Counted from the first letter of the stretch, positions 9,610 through 20,988 are shown. The stretch is 64,000 nt of DNA from Niallia sp. NCCP-28 (GCF_023168165.1 NZ_BQYJ01000001.1:930001-994000), one strand, 5' to 3'. The notes: generated by a model from the sequence alone, not told the origin. Program-made: numbers and translations.

Positions 9610-11370
9610 TTAAAGTACGCTTGCATGTCCGCTATAAACTGTTCCAATTCGCGTATCTACTGTAATGTCTTGTCCATCTTTGAAAATGCTTGTAGCATTT
9701 TCAACGCCTACAATTACAGGAATTCCGATGTTTAAGCCTACTACTGCAGCATGGCTTGTTAAACCACCCTCTTCTGTAATTAAAGCACTGCATTTTTCAA
9801 GGGCAGGAACCATGTCGCGATCTGTTCCAGTTGTAACTAAAATAGAGCCTGAAACTACTTTTTCTAGCGCTTCTTTTGCTGTATGTGCAACAACTACTTT
9901 ACCAAAAGCAGTTTTGCGGCCGATTCCTTGGCCTTTTGCAAGAACATCGCCAATTACATGGATTTTCATAATGTTAGTTGTACCTGTTTCTCCAACAGGA
10001 AGGCCTGCAGTAATGACAACTAAATCACCATGTGTAACGATTGCACTGTTAACACTTTCTTGTACAGCAACATCCAACATTTCATCTGTTGATTCCGATT
10101 TATGGCTTAATCGAGGATAAACGCCCCAAACTAATGCAAGCTGTCTCATGATATGCGCATCATATGTTACTGCAACAATCGGCGCTTCTGGACGATACTT
10201 AGAAATCATTCTAGCAGTATGTCCGCTGCCAGTTGGGGTAATAACTGCTTTCACTTCTAAGTTTAATGCTGTATGTGCAACAGATTGGCCGATAGAATCT
10301 GTAATGTTATGCTCTACATCACGGCTTCTTTTTGAAAGAATTTCTTTATAATTTAAAGCTTGTTCTGCTCTTGAAGCAATATTATTCATTGTTTGAACAG
10401 CTTCTACTGGATATACTCCTGCTGCTGTTTCTCCTGAAAGCATAATTGCATCTGTTCCATCAAAAATTGCATTTGCAACATCACTTGCTTCTGCGCGAGT
10501 TGGTCGAGGATTGCGCTGCATGGAATCTAGCATCTGTGTAGCTGTAATAACCGGTTTCCCTAAAATATTGCATTTTTTAATCAGCATTTTTTGTACCAAC
10601 GGAACTTCTTCTGCTGGAATTTCTACACCTAAATCTCCACGAGCTACCATCAGACCATCAGAAACTTCAAGAATTTCATCAATATTATCGACGCCTTCTT
10701 GGTTTTCAATTTTTGGAATGATATGGATATGAGATGCGTTATTATCTTCTAAAAGCTGTTTAATTTCCAAAACATCAGAAGCGCGGCGAACAAACGATGC
10801 AGCGATAAAATCAATGCCTTGTTCAACTCCAAATCGGATATCGTTTGCATCTTTTTCTGTAATACCAGGTAAATTCACGGAAACGCCAGGAACATTAACG
10901 CCCTTTTTATTTTTTAATGTACCAGAATTTAAAATTTTAGTATGTAGTTCTTTAGCAGAAGCATCAATTTTTGTTACTTCTAAACCAATAAGTCCATCAT
11001 CCAATAGGATTTTGCTTCCTTCTGTTACATCCTCAATAAGGCCTTCATAAGTTACAGAGAATTTTTCTGTTGTGCCTTCCACTTCATTCATAGAGATAAT
11101 GATATCGTTTCCAGCCACTAAATCCAACGCGCCGTCTTTCATATTATGAGTACGGATTTCAGGTCCTTTTGTATCCAATAAAATTGCAATATTTTTCCCT
11201 GCAATTTCAGCTGCTTCACGAATGTTTTTAATGCGTGCGCCATGCTCTTCATAATCACCATGTGAAAAGTTCAAACGTGCTACATTCATTCCAGATTCCA
11301 TTAGTTTTGTTAATTTTTCAATACTTTCACTAGCAGGACCAATTGTACAAACTATTTTTGTTTTACGCAT
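9610..11370 (-). CDS. pyk: Pyruvate kinase with C-terminal phosphohistidine-like domain
   Basis: Transfers phosphate from phosphoenolpyruvate to ADP, the last step of glycolysis. The 586 residues exceed the usual 470 because of the C-terminal domain typical of Bacillus and Geobacillus. The N-terminal motif [11 protein letters not shown], the active-site segment [10 protein letters not shown] and the metal/ATP region [10 protein letters not shown] are present. The extra domain resembles the PEP-utilising mobile domain and keeps the TSHAAVV motif with His540, although Bacillus pyruvate kinases do not need it for catalysis. It is the second gene of the pfkA-pyk operon; the 129-base spacer holds a 10-bp hairpin. 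Confidence 0.97.
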   Translation of the reverse strand: MRKTKIVCTIGPASESIEKLTKLMESGMNVARLNFSHGDYEEHGARIKNIREAAEIAGKNIAILLDTKGPEIRTHNMKDGALDLVAGNDIIISMNEVEGTTEKFSVTYEGLIEDVTEGSKILLDDGLIGLEVTKIDASAKELHTKILNSGTLKNKKGVNVPGVSVNLPGITEKDANDIRFGVEQGIDFIAASFVRRASDVLEIKQLLEDNNASHIHIIPKIENQEGVDNIDEILEVSDGLMVARGDLGVEIPAEEVPLVQKMLIKKCNILGKPVITATQMLDSMQRNPRPTRAEASDVANAIFDGTDAIMLSGETAAGVYPVEAVQTMNNIASRAEQALNYKEILSKRSRDVEHNITDSIGQSVAHTALNLEVKAVITPTGSGHTARMISKYRPEAPIVAVTYDAHIMRQLALVWGVYPRLSHKSESTDEMLDVAVQESVNSAIVTHGDLVVITAGLPVGETGTTNIMKIHVIGDVLAKGQGIGRKTAFGKVVVAHTAKEALEKVVSGSILVTTGTDRDMVPALEKCSALITEEGGLTSHAAVVGLNIGIPVIVGVENATSIFKDGQDITVDTRIGTVYSGHASVL

Positions 11371-11419
11371 TTATATATATCCTCCAATTTATAAAATAAC
11401 ATTGCTAAAAAAGAATGCA

Positions 11420-11449
11420 CTGTTTTTAGAATTCTAATCCTAAAAACAG
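11420..11449 (-). other. Perfect hairpin in the pfkA-pyk spacer
   Basis: CTGTTTTTAG and CTAAAAACAG form a perfect 10-bp stem with a 10-base loop. On the minus strand a run of six T residues starts some 7-8 bases after the stem, too far for a classical terminator. It could act as a partial terminator or an mRNA-processing or stability hairpin. Confidence 0.55.
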
Positions 11450-11499
11450 CCTAGTCTTTCTGCAAAAGGGCCGTCCATAAAATTTTACTCTAACTATTA

Positions 11500-12985
<1,486 letters not shown>

Positions 12986-13024
12986 AAGCGAGCTGTTCTT
13001 TATTCACAAAAGAGCAGCTCGCTT
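12986..13024 (-). terminator. Terminator after accA
   Basis: AGCGAGCTGCTCTTT pairs with AAAGAACAGCTCGCT on the minus strand, followed by TTTT. It closes the accD-accA operon about 70 bases after the accA stop. Confidence 0.85.
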
Positions 13025-13095
13025 ATATTTTCAGGATAATTTTTATGGCCTCTTCTAAAATAAAAGGGGATTTTCCATCATCCTTTTATTAGAAC

Positions 13096-14049
13096 TTATA
13101 TGTTTAAATATGCCCCCATATTTTTGAACTTTATATAACGCTCTTCCACAAGCTCTTCTTCTGATTTATTCCGCAATGTTTTTAAAGACTGAAGGAGAAT
13201 TTGCTCAATCTCTTCTGCCTGTTCTTGCACGTTATGGTGTGCTCCGCCTTTAACTTCTGGAATAATTTCATCAATAATGCCAAGCTCTTTTAAATCAGGT
13301 GCTGTTATTTTCATTTTTTCTGCAGCTTGTTTTGCTTGGTTGGCATCTTTCCAAAGAATAGAAGCTGCTCCTTCTGGAGAAATAACAGAAAAAGTAGAGT
13401 TTTCCAGCATATGAATATAGTTGCCTACTCCAAGAGCTAAAGCTCCTCCACTTCCCCCTTCTCCTATAACAATACAAATAACAGGAACTGTTAGTGACGC
13501 CATTTCAAATAAATTTTTGGCGATTGCTTCACTTTGTCCTCTTTCTTCCGCTGCTTTTCCTGGATAAGCTCCTTTTGTATCAATAAAGCATATAATTGGC
13601 CGCTTAAATTTATCAGCTTGCTTCATTAATCTTAACGCTTTGCGATAGCCTTCGGGATGCGGCATCCCAAAGTTTCTGCGGATATTTTCCTTTGTATCCT
13701 TGCCTCTCTGATGGCCAATGACTGTTACCGGAAGACCTTTAAACTTGGCAATCCCGCCAACAATTGCCTCATCATCTCCAAACGTGCGGTCTCCATGCAC
13801 TTCAAAAAAATCAGTGAACAAATACGGAATATAATCTAATGTTGTCGGTCTATTAGGATGTCTGGCAATTTGTACTCTATCCCACGGCTTCATATTGTCA
13901 TAAATTTCCTTTTGTAATTTCGCAAGACGATTTTCTAATTTTTCTATTTCTGCAGATAAATCTACATTGGCTTTAATAGAAAACTCGTTAAGTTCTTTAA
14001 TCTTATCTTTTAATTCAATAATCGGCTTATCAAAATCAAGTCCTACCAT
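13096..14049 (-). CDS. accA: Acetyl-CoA carboxylase carboxyltransferase subunit alpha
   Basis: With AccD it forms the carboxyltransferase that moves CO2 from carboxybiotin to acetyl-CoA, making malonyl-CoA for fatty acid synthesis. The 317 residues include an N-terminal coiled region (residues 1-45) and the crotonase-like core. The [33 protein letters not shown] and [16 protein letters not shown] segments are family signatures; the last lines the oxyanion hole. The ATG lies inside the end of accD, overlapping in ATGGTAG, which indicates translational coupling and a 1:1 subunit ratio. It is followed by a terminator. Confidence 0.97.
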   Translation of the reverse strand: MVGLDFDKPIIELKDKIKELNEFSIKANVDLSAEIEKLENRLAKLQKEIYDNMKPWDRVQIARHPNRPTTLDYIPYLFTDFFEVHGDRTFGDDEAIVGGIAKFKGLPVTVIGHQRGKDTKENIRRNFGMPHPEGYRKALRLMKQADKFKRPIICFIDTKGAYPGKAAEERGQSEAIAKNLFEMASLTVPVICIVIGEGGSGGALALGVGNYIHMLENSTFSVISPEGAASILWKDANQAKQAAEKMKITAPDLKELGIIDEIIPEVKGGAHHNVQEQAEEIEQILLQSLKTLRNKSEEELVEERYIKFKNMGAYLNI

Positions 14050-14912
14050 TCTAAATCACCGCCTGACTGATGCATTTCTATTATCATGTGCAGCTTTTCT
14101 TTCATTTCCAATCGTGGAATTACTGCATCCAATTGGCCATGCTTTAATAAAAACTCTGCCGTTTGAAAATCTTCTGGAAGATCTTCCCCGATTGTTTGCT
14201 CAATAATGCGTCTTCCAGCAAATCCAATAAGAGCGCCAGGCTCTGCGAAATTATAGTCTCCAAGTGAAGCAAAACTCGCAGAAACTCCTCCTGTTGTTGG
14301 ATGCGTCATAACAGTAATGTATAGACCGCCATTGTCGCTGAATTTTTTTAATGCGATGCTTGTTTTCGCCATTTGCATTAAACTTAAAACACCTTCTTGC
14401 ATTCTCGCTCCGCCTGAGGCAGTAAAAATGATAAATGGCAAGGAAAGTTCATCTGCTTTTTCAATAGCCAGCGTAATTTTTTCTCCAACAACAGAGCCCA
14501 TGCTTCCCATGCGGAAAGTAGAATCCATTACAGCAATAACAACTTTTATGCCATTAATATCTCCTGTACCTGTTACAACTGCTTCATTTAATTGCGTCTT
14601 TTTTTGGTCCCCTGCAATTTTCTCTTCATATCCAGGAAATTGCAGCGGATTTCCTGTTTTCATCTCTTGATTTAATTCTTGAAAAGTATTTTCATCTATA
14701 AAACTGGCTAGTCTTTCTTTGCTATTCATTGGAAGATGATATCCACAATTCAGACAGACCTTTAAATTTTTTTGCAGTTCTCTTGTATACATGATTTTTT
14801 TGCAATTAGCGCACTTTGTCATAACCCCTTCTGGAACTTCAGTTTTTGCAGTTTCTGATGGGATTGTTGCATATTTCTTTTTTTTCGTTTTCGAAAAAAT
14901 ATCCTTAATCAT
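14043..14912 (-). CDS. accD: Acetyl-CoA carboxylase carboxyltransferase subunit beta
   Basis: Beta subunit of the carboxyltransferase, acting with AccA. The 289-residue protein has an N-terminal zinc ribbon with Cys34, Cys37, Cys53 and Cys56 (CANCKKIMY ... CLNCGYH), then a crotonase-like domain with [20 protein letters not shown] and the glycine-rich [17 protein letters not shown] chose the ATG of MIKDIF, as homologues start there; a GGGGAGG site lies about 11 bases upstream. An in-frame start at 14945 would add 11 unconserved residues. It overlaps accA by seven bases. The upstream gap contains a mobile-element remnant, so the accDA promoter must lie between 14913 and about 15090. Confidence 0.96.
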   Translation of the reverse strand: MIKDIFSKTKKKKYATIPSETAKTEVPEGVMTKCANCKKIMYTRELQKNLKVCLNCGYHLPMNSKERLASFIDENTFQELNQEMKTGNPLQFPGYEEKIAGDQKKTQLNEAVVTGTGDINGIKVVIAVMDSTFRMGSMGSVVGEKITLAIEKADELSLPFIIFTASGGARMQEGVLSLMQMAKTSIALKKFSDNGGLYITVMTHPTTGGVSASFASLGDYNFAEPGALIGFAGRRIIEQTIGEDLPEDFQTAEFLLKHGQLDAVIPRLEMKEKLHMIIEMHQSGGDLEW

Positions 14913-15095
14913 CAATGTGGAAGCCTCCCCGTTTTTTACAATCAATTAATGGAAAAGGTGTTCTTCTTTTCCTCGGCTTTTACATACAGAGCCTCTTGAT
15001 TGAAGCATTTTTAGAATAATCGACATACGTTGACTTTTAATCCGTATATAAGTAATACGATATATGTTTGGGTATGTTTTTTACCTTTATTAGAA

Positions 15096-15270
15096 AGGCT
15101 GTCTTCGTATAGATTGTTGTTATTTAACCCGCAGGCTGCATACTCCCCCGAACAATCGCCTAGCCGCTTCGCTATTTCCCTCCCGCAGGAGTCTTGCGTG
15201 CATTTAGTCTGCTCAGTAATTCTAAAAGTTTTTTGCTTATTCAACAAGCAGCAAATTTCCAGAAAAAGCC
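15096..15270. mobile_element. MITE-like element between accD and the GntR regulator
   Basis: About 175 bp without a coding frame. The left end AGGCTGTCTTCGTATAGATT matches the right end of the element at 42472-42664 (22 of 30 positions read side by side), and its right end (reverse GGGCTTTTTCTGGAAATTTG) matches that element's left end (20 of 28). The two copies are therefore in opposite orientations. The core contains CTCCCGCAGGAGTCTTG and GCCGCTTCGCT, shared with the IS1182-type leader at 51.9-52.1 kb. The insertion ends four bases from the regulator stop codon. Confidence 0.65.
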
Positions 15271-15274
15271 CATG

Positions 15275-15898
15275 CTAGTTATACTGCTCTTTTATCAGTT
15301 TATACACTTTAACTATTTCAAAATCATTTCCTGTTTTCATTGCATCTACTAACAGCATATATTCTTCTGATGTCCAATAAGTTACTGGAAATCCTAATGC
15401 ATGATAATAATCATTGAGGATTGTCCACATTCGAAACAACAAATAATTATCGGCAATCTTTATAATCTGATAAAAAAATTCACTTTCTTTTACTTTTTTA
15501 TTTGTTGTCCATTCCATTAAATGATTTAGCTCATCTACATTCATATTATTTTTGGCAATCATCAAACCATTTAATTGTATATGGTTTTTTGTTTCAAGGA
15601 CATCCAATTTCGCCTTATCATCTTGTAAAATAAATGTACTGATTAGCTGAACAAGCTGATGTCCCTGGAAATCACGCAAAAATGTTCCTTCCCCTTTTCT
15701 GGTTTCAATCAACCCTAAAAGCTCCAATGCTCTTAAAGCCTCTCTAACAGATGACCTTCCAGCATGCAGGCTTTCAGATAAGGATCGCTCAGAAGGGAGT
15801 TTATCGCCTGGTCTTAAGCCATCCCGCTCAATCATTTCTCGCAAATAATTTACGATTTCTACATATTTAGAACCATTTGTTGCAGAAGGCTGATTCAC
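15275..15898 (-). CDS. FadR/GntR family transcriptional regulator
   Basis: DNA-binding regulator of the FadR branch of the GntR family. The 207 residues begin with a winged helix (about 10-75) carrying the signature LPSERSLSESLHAGRSSVREALRALE, given here only as family hallmark positions 39-64, followed by GLIETRKGEGTFL. The rest (about 80-207) is a short, mostly helical effector domain, smaller than a full FCD domain. The start is GTG at 15898; the ribosome site is weak. A perfect TGGTCAGACCA palindrome stands about 170 bases upstream and may be its own operator. Placement beside accDA suggests a role in fatty-acid or acyl-CoA metabolism, but this is inference. Confidence 0.8.
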   Translation of the reverse strand: MNQPSATNGSKYVEIVNYLREMIERDGLRPGDKLPSERSLSESLHAGRSSVREALRALELLGLIETRKGEGTFLRDFQGHQLVQLISTFILQDDKAKLDVLETKNHIQLNGLMIAKNNMNVDELNHLMEWTTNKKVKESEFFYQIIKIADNYLLFRMWTILNDYYHALGFPVTYWTSEEYMLLVDAMKTGNDFEIVKVYKLIKEQYN

Positions 15899-16070
15899 CT
15901 TATTTCATCACTCACTTTTTTGTGAATTTTTTACACACTTCCTTATCTTTCATATAGACTGTACTCAAGAGCACCACTGTTGATTTTCAACTTAAATCAA
16001 CATCCTTTTATCCACCCTGTTCATTAAACTAGCCAGCATATAAATTATTTATATATAGTGATTTTAATAG

Positions 16071-16081
16071 TGGTCAGACCA
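16071..16081. promoter_or_regulatory. Candidate operator for the FadR-like regulator
   Basis: TGGTCAGACCA is an 11-base perfect palindrome around a central A. It fits the TGGT-NN-GACCA core recognised by E. coli FadR. It lies between dnaE and the GntR-family gene, 43 bases past the dnaE stop and about 170 bases before the regulator, consistent with autoregulation. Confidence 0.5.
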
Positions 16082-16124
16082 TTAGACTTATTAAACAATA
16101 ATACAACTTTTAAAAGTTGTAAAG

Positions 16125-19100
16125 TTAATCTGACAAGATAACATTGCTATCCCCTAAAAGCATCTGTATTTTTTCTAAACAAGCTGAATTGGCTGAAATA
16201 TTCCATTCTTTTTGAAGAGGAATCGTTTTATCCAGCTCCGCATAATGAATAATGACAGGTGTACTCCCAGGATATTGCTTGATAATTTGCAGCAGCTCTT
16301 TTTTAACTGCCAAATGATCCTTGTCTTTTATAATCTTTATGTACAATTTATGCATGTTTATTGAAAGTGATTGGACAGCTTCCTTTATGGGTGCAACATT
16401 TTGCACATTAAATTGTTTATTTCCATTCCGTTCCTCCACTTTTCCATCCATTACTAATATTTCTCCCTTTTTTAAAAACGGTTGGATGCGTTTATAGACA
16501 AGAGGAAAAACTACTGCGTTCATCTCTCCACTTTGGTCGCTGATAACAAGAAAAGCCATCGCCTCGCCCTTTTTTGTCCGTATTCCATTAATGTCTGAAA
16601 GATAAACAGCGCCTCGCTGCTTTACTCCTGCTGCCATATTAGTCAACAGACAAGTATTTAAAGGCAAAAAATAATCCTGATAGACAGAAACTGGATGATC
16701 TGATAAATATAAGCCCAACGATTCTTTTTCATGCAACAGTTTTTCTTCTGTTGACATTTTTTCTGCATCTGCATATTTCGGTTTGAACAAGAAATCATCT
16801 TCTCCAAATAGATCTTCCTGATCTAGTTCATCTGGGTGCACTAACTGAGCATGCTGGATAGCAACATCGATGGTTGCAAACAGTGTTGCTCGATCTTCGC
16901 CAAATTCATCCATACTTCCTGAATAAATAAGTGCTTCTATTGCTTTTTTATTGACTATTTTTGTTGATACACGGAGACAAAAATCAAATAAGTCCTCAAA
17001 TTTCTTTTGTTTGCGCACTCTTACAATTTCTTTTAATACAGTATTGCCGATTCCTTTAATAGCAGAGAGGCTAAATAGAATAGATTCTCCTTCCACATAA
17101 AAAGAATAGCCGCTTTTATTGATGGAAGGCGGGACAATGCGTATATTCATTTGTTTTAATTCCTGTATATACTGCAGTATTTTTTTTTCATTCCCTATTG
17201 CGGTTGTCAATAATGACGCCATAAAAAAAAGGGGAAACTTGGCCTTCAAATAGGCAAGCTGATAAGCAATCATGCTATAGGCAACCGCATGGCTTCTATT
17301 GAAGCCATAATCGGCAAAGCGGACGATCAACTCGTATATATTATTGGCTGTTTCTTCTTGATATCCTTTTTCTTTTGCTCCTTTTATAAAATATTCTCTT
17401 TGCTGATCCAAGACTGTTTTTTGTTTTTTGCTGACTGCACGTCTTAAAATATCTGCTTCGCCGAGTGAAAAGCCAGCCATTTTGGCAGCGATTTGAATAA
17501 TTTGCTCTTGATAGACAATAACTCCATAAGTATTTTCTAATATATCTTGTAAATCATGATGATAATAATCTACCTGTTCTTTTCCATGCTTTCTTCTAAT
17601 ATATAATGGAATATTCTCCATTGGGCCTGGCCGATACAACGCATTTACCGCTACAATATCTTCAAATTCCGTTGGTTGCAATTGCTTTAGCACATTGCGC
17701 ATTCCATCTGATTCTAATTGAAATATCCCTGTTGTTTCTCCACTGCTTAACAGCTGAAAAACAGCATCATCATCAAGAGGAATATCTTTAATCGCTATTT
17801 TTTTTCTTGTTGCCCGGTAGATAAGATCTAGTATCGATTCAATTAATGTTAAATTCCGAAGCCCTAAAAAATCCATTTTCAACAAACCTAATTCTTCTAG
17901 ATATTCCATGCTATATTGAGTTAAATAGATGTTTTCATTGCCAGATTGAATAGGAATGACATTAACAAGAGGCTGTTCGCTTAAAACAACTCCTGCTGCA
18001 TGGGTAGATGTATGGCGGGGAAGTCCCTCTAATTTACAAGCAGTGTCAAATATTTTTTTGTTTCTGTCAGACTCAAAAACGAAATTTTGCAGCTCCTTTG
18101 ATTCTTTTAAACTTTGCTTAAGTGTAATTCCTAATTTGGAAGGAATAGACCGAGATAATGCTTCAAGCTCCTTCATCGATAATCCAAAAACGCGGCCTAC
18201 ATCCCTTAACGATGCTTTCGCAGCAAGTGTTCCAAATGTAATAATTTGGGCAACATGTAGTTCTCCATATTTATTTTTGACATAATCTATTACCATTTCT
18301 CTTTTCGTATCTGGAAAATCAATATCAATATCAGGCATGGTAATTCTCTGTGGATTAAGAAACCGTTCAAAAAGCAAATGAAATTTAATGGGATCAACAT
18401 CTGTTATATATAAACAATACGCAACAATAGAACCCGCTGCAGATCCCCTTCCTGGCCCTGTTAAAATATTATGATCACGGGCAAATTTCATAAAATCCCA
18501 TACAATTAAAAAATAATCGCTATAATTCATTTTGTTGATGATATTTAATTCATAATCTAATCGCTTTACGGCTTGCTCATCAGGCGTTCCATATCTTTCC
18601 ACTAACCCTTGCTTGCATAATTTCTCTAAAAATAGTTTAGCGGAAATCCCATCAGGCACATCATATTTTGGTAAACCAGTCACATCCTGCTCCATTTCAA
18701 GCAAACAGCTCTCCGCTACTTTCCCTGTATTTTCTATTGCTTCTGGCTCATCAGCAAAAATTTCCATCATTGCTGTTTCTTCCTTTAGATAAAACTCCTC
18801 TGAATTCCATTCGTCCTGCTCCATATCAGCAAGTTTCATGCCGGTTTTTATGGCTAGCAAACAGCTTCTTGCAAAACTATCTTCTTTATGTATATATTGA
18901 ACATTATTTGTCGCTACCATTTTAAGATTTTCCTGCTCTGCAAGCTTTTTAATTTGTTCATTTAAATCCTTTTCAATCTCTAAACCATGTTTTTGCATAG
19001 ATAGAAAAAAGTGATCTTCAGCAAAAATATGCTTAAACAAACGAACTGTTTTTACAGCATGTTCATATTCATTTGCTACGAGTGCCTGTTCCACTTCTCC

Positions 19101-19487
19101 TTCATGGCCAGGGGTGATAGCAAATAAACCGTCCGTATAATGTCTGAGCCACTTAACAGGCATACCTTTTGGGTTTTTTGTTTGTACAGTACTAGAAATC
19201 TTCAAAAGCTGCAAAAATCCAATTTTATTTTTCGCAAGAAGCACTAAAGGATAGCTTTTTTCGCTATTTTGCTCACTTATTATATCTACCGTTAAACCTA
19301 ATATAGGTTTTATTCCTTGTTTTTGGCATTCTTTATAAAAAGATGCAGCCCCATACATCACATTTCGGTCAGTCAATGCTAAAGATTGATAGCCTCTTTT
19401 TTTTGCTTCTGCCACTAATTCCTTAATGGAAGCTGGGCTCGATAATAAACTAAATGCACTGGAAACTTGCAAATGAACAAAAGCCAT
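16125..19487 (-). CDS. dnaE: DNA polymerase III alpha subunit DnaE
   Basis: Second replicative polymerase of Gram-positive bacteria, used with PolC for lagging-strand primer extension. The protein has 1120 residues. An N-terminal PHP domain (about 1-210) begins with HLQVSSAFSLLSS. The palm carries the catalytic aspartates in MPDIDIDFPDTKRE near residue 383, followed by GRVFGLS and the fingers region with GLPRHTSTHAAGV. A helix-hairpin-helix lies near 800 and an OB fold at about 960-1040 (GEMNAVVFPLVY). The absence of an internal exonuclease domain separates it from PolC. A GGTGGTGAT ribosome site precedes the ATG. No strong terminator follows; only a weak ACAACTTTTAAAAGTTGT palindrome is seen at 16103-16120. 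Confidence 0.96.
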   Translation of the reverse strand: MAFVHLQVSSAFSLLSSPASIKELVAEAKKRGYQSLALTDRNVMYGAASFYKECQKQGIKPILGLTVDIISEQNSEKSYPLVLLAKNKIGFLQLLKISSTVQTKNPKGMPVKWLRHYTDGLFAITPGHEGEVEQALVANEYEHAVKTVRLFKHIFAEDHFFLSMQKHGLEIEKDLNEQIKKLAEQENLKMVATNNVQYIHKEDSFARSCLLAIKTGMKLADMEQDEWNSEEFYLKEETAMMEIFADEPEAIENTGKVAESCLLEMEQDVTGLPKYDVPDGISAKLFLEKLCKQGLVERYGTPDEQAVKRLDYELNIINKMNYSDYFLIVWDFMKFARDHNILTGPGRGSAAGSIVAYCLYITDVDPIKFHLLFERFLNPQRITMPDIDIDFPDTKREMVIDYVKNKYGELHVAQIITFGTLAAKASLRDVGRVFGLSMKELEALSRSIPSKLGITLKQSLKESKELQNFVFESDRNKKIFDTACKLEGLPRHTSTHAAGVVLSEQPLVNVIPIQSGNENIYLTQYSMEYLEELGLLKMDFLGLRNLTLIESILDLIYRATRKKIAIKDIPLDDDAVFQLLSSGETTGIFQLESDGMRNVLKQLQPTEFEDIVAVNALYRPGPMENIPLYIRRKHGKEQVDYYHHDLQDILENTYGVIVYQEQIIQIAAKMAGFSLGEADILRRAVSKKQKTVLDQQREYFIKGAKEKGYQEETANNIYELIVRFADYGFNRSHAVAYSMIAYQLAYLKAKFPLFFMASLLTTAIGNEKKILQYIQELKQMNIRIVPPSINKSGYSFYVEGESILFSLSAIKGIGNTVLKEIVRVRKQKKFEDLFDFCLRVSTKIVNKKAIEALIYSGSMDEFGEDRATLFATIDVAIQHAQLVHPDELDQEDLFGEDDFLFKPKYADAEKMSTEEKLLHEKESLGLYLSDHPVSVYQDYFLPLNTCLLTNMAAGVKQRGAVYLSDINGIRTKKGEAMAFLVISDQSGEMNAVVFPLVYKRIQPFLKKGEILVMDGKVEERNGNKQFNVQNVAPIKEAVQSLSINMHKLYIKIIKDKDHLAVKKELLQIIKQYPGSTPVIIHYAELDKTIPLQKEWNISANSACLEKIQMLLGDSNVILSD

Positions 19488-19963
19488 TTGATCACCACCC
19501 TACTTTATATTTTATTTAATGATAGATTAATATGTATATGTTTAAATATAGTTTCACTGTTAACTTTAATGTTCCACTCTAGATTCTCCTATTTATAAAA
19601 ATAGTTAACCAAATAAACAGAAACCTCTATATCACAACTTAATATTTGAACTAATGATGATTTATTTTCAAATAAAAAAATTCAGGAATGCTCCTTTCAG
19701 CCTGCCATAAATCATCTCTTTTCATCAGACTTTTTATTTTCCAGAGACGCAATACTACAATTAAGTTAATACTATTTATTATAGTAGTTCTTTTAAAAAA
19801 AAGAAAATACGTTCTATCTTTTGAATAGCAGGGATTATGCTGATTCCTCATTAGCTAGGCTTATTCAGACTGACAGATTTTTTGGCAGAAGTATCGATAG
19901 TCTCCTTTTTTCCCCTTCTATTCCTTGCACGCTCTTCTTTTTCCTACTAGTTGCTGGAAAAGT
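19488..19963. other. Non-coding divergent region dnaE / ytrH
   Basis: About 475 AT-rich bases between the divergent dnaE and ytrH genes. One 66-codon opening on the minus strand (19651-19851) has no ribosome site and no recognisable protein features, so I leave it out. The dnaE promoter must lie here but was not identified. Confidence 0.5.
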
Positions 19964-19992
19964 TCATAAATATATCTGTTTGTCCATATAAA
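19964..19992 (+). promoter_or_regulatory. Candidate SigE promoter of ytrHI
   Basis: TCATAAA, a 14-base spacer, then CATATAAA resembles the mother-cell SigE consensus (KMATATT, 14-15, CATACAHT). Transcription would begin near 20000, about 30 bases before ytrH. The ytrHI genes are SigE-dependent in B. subtilis, which supports the call. Confidence 0.5.
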
Positions 19993-20029
19993 TGGTAATA
20001 AATCATTATTACATTGTGAGGTTAAATAG

Positions 20030-20365
20030 ATGAATCAACAGCCTTTTTTTTCTTCCTTTATTGAAAGTTATTTCATTGCACTTGGCGTTATATTAGGAGG
20101 AGCACTGGTGGGGGGAGGGTTAGCCGCTTTTCTGACCGGTAAACCTATGTTATCAGAAGTTATTCGCATTTCCGATATGATTCGCATTTGGGCCATTGTA
20201 ACAGCAATTGGCGGAACCTTTGACGCAATTTATAGTTTTGAAAAAGGACTGCTCGATGCTGCAACAAAGGATTTATTTAAACAGACGCTATTAATTATTT
20301 CTGCATTTGGCGGCGCTCAAACTGGTGCCACTCTGCTAAAATGGATTACACAGGAGTATATATAA
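20030..20365 (+). CDS. ytrH: Sporulation membrane protein YtrH
   Basis: Small membrane protein needed for efficient sporulation in B. subtilis, made in the mother cell. The 111 residues include a glycine-rich membrane segment at about 15-38 (IALGVILGGALVGGGLAAF), a central segment near 48-65 and a C-terminal one near 85-105 (TLLIISAFGGAQTGATLL). A GTGAGG ribosome site precedes the ATG. Its stop codon directly abuts the ytrI start, so the two are translated together. The molecular role is not known. Confidence 0.9.
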   Translation: MNQQPFFSSFIESYFIALGVILGGALVGGGLAAFLTGKPMLSEVIRISDMIRIWAIVTAIGGTFDAIYSFEKGLLDAATKDLFKQTLLIISAFGGAQTGATLLKWITQEYI

Positions 20366-20875
20366 ATGCGTGTTCCTCCATTCTACAGAAGCGCCGCCGT
20401 TCAACGTTTTTTTGCTGGCATGGTAATTGGCGGCGTCATTGCTTGGTGCATCTTTTTATTTATGTTTGGGGTATGGCAGGAGAGGTACAGCAAAGAAATT
20501 AAAACACAAAAAGAAACAATTAATGAATTAAAAGCGGAAAAAGAGATATGGCAGAAGGAATTTTCAAATTTAAATAAAAAAACAGAAAAAAAATTGACGA
20601 TTCAAGATTTAGTAGTGAAAATAAACAGCAAAGATCAAAAAAAATACGATATTAACTCTGTCAGCGTTCATGAAATGCAAAATACAATTAAAGAAGATCT
20701 CAGCAGCATTATTGCAAAAGATATGGAATTGGTATTCAAAAGCAAAGATTTGTTGAGGAAATCCATTGAAAATAAAGTGTTCGTCTCAGACGGAAAGCGC
20801 TACAAATTTAAAGTAACCGAACTGTTTATTTATACAACCATATATATTGAGATCAGTGTCGCATATGCCGATTAA
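20366..20875 (+). CDS. ytrI: Sporulation membrane protein YtrI
   Basis: Partner of YtrH, likewise implicated in sporulation in B. subtilis. The 169 residues comprise one N-terminal membrane segment (about 16-37, FAGMVIGGVIAWCIFLFMFG), a charged coiled-coil region (about 42-80, rich in Lys and Glu) and an alpha/beta C-terminal part outside the membrane. The ATG follows the ytrH stop with no gap; its CAGGAG ribosome site lies inside the ytrH coding sequence. A strong terminator follows. The coil suggests it assembles with itself or another membrane protein. Confidence 0.87.
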   Translation: MRVPPFYRSAAVQRFFAGMVIGGVIAWCIFLFMFGVWQERYSKEIKTQKETINELKAEKEIWQKEFSNLNKKTEKKLTIQDLVVKINSKDQKKYDINSVSVHEMQNTIKEDLSSIIAKDMELVFKSKDLLRKSIENKVFVSDGKRYKFKVTELFIYTTIYIEISVAYAD

Positions 20876-20889
20876 AAATGCACCTTATA

Positions 20890-20941
20890 ACAAGCAGCAC
20901 CCCACTTGTTAATTGTGTCTAACAAGTGGGGTGCTGCTTAT
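20890..20941. terminator. Bidirectional terminator between ytrI and nrnA
   Basis: AAGCAGCACCCCACTTGTTA pairs perfectly with TAACAAGTGGGGTGCTGCTT and is followed by TTATTATT on the plus strand. It lies between the convergent ytrI and nrnA genes. Confidence 0.92.
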
Positions 20942-20988
20942 TATTAATCGTTTTTTATAAATGGCATTAGCCTCTTCAATGAATCCCT

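Noticed and set aside
9610-9900. Extra C-terminal domain of pyruvate kinase as a gene fusion
   Set aside because: The PEP-utiliser-like domain is normal for Bacillus and Geobacillus pyruvate kinases.
15011-15278. Two overlapping open frames of about 80 codons, one on each strand, between accD and the GntR regulator
   Set aside because: Both lie mostly over the MITE-like element, lack ribosome sites and give no recognisable protein.
19651-19851. 66-codon minus-strand frame between dnaE and ytrH
   Set aside because: No ribosome site, no terminator, no family features.
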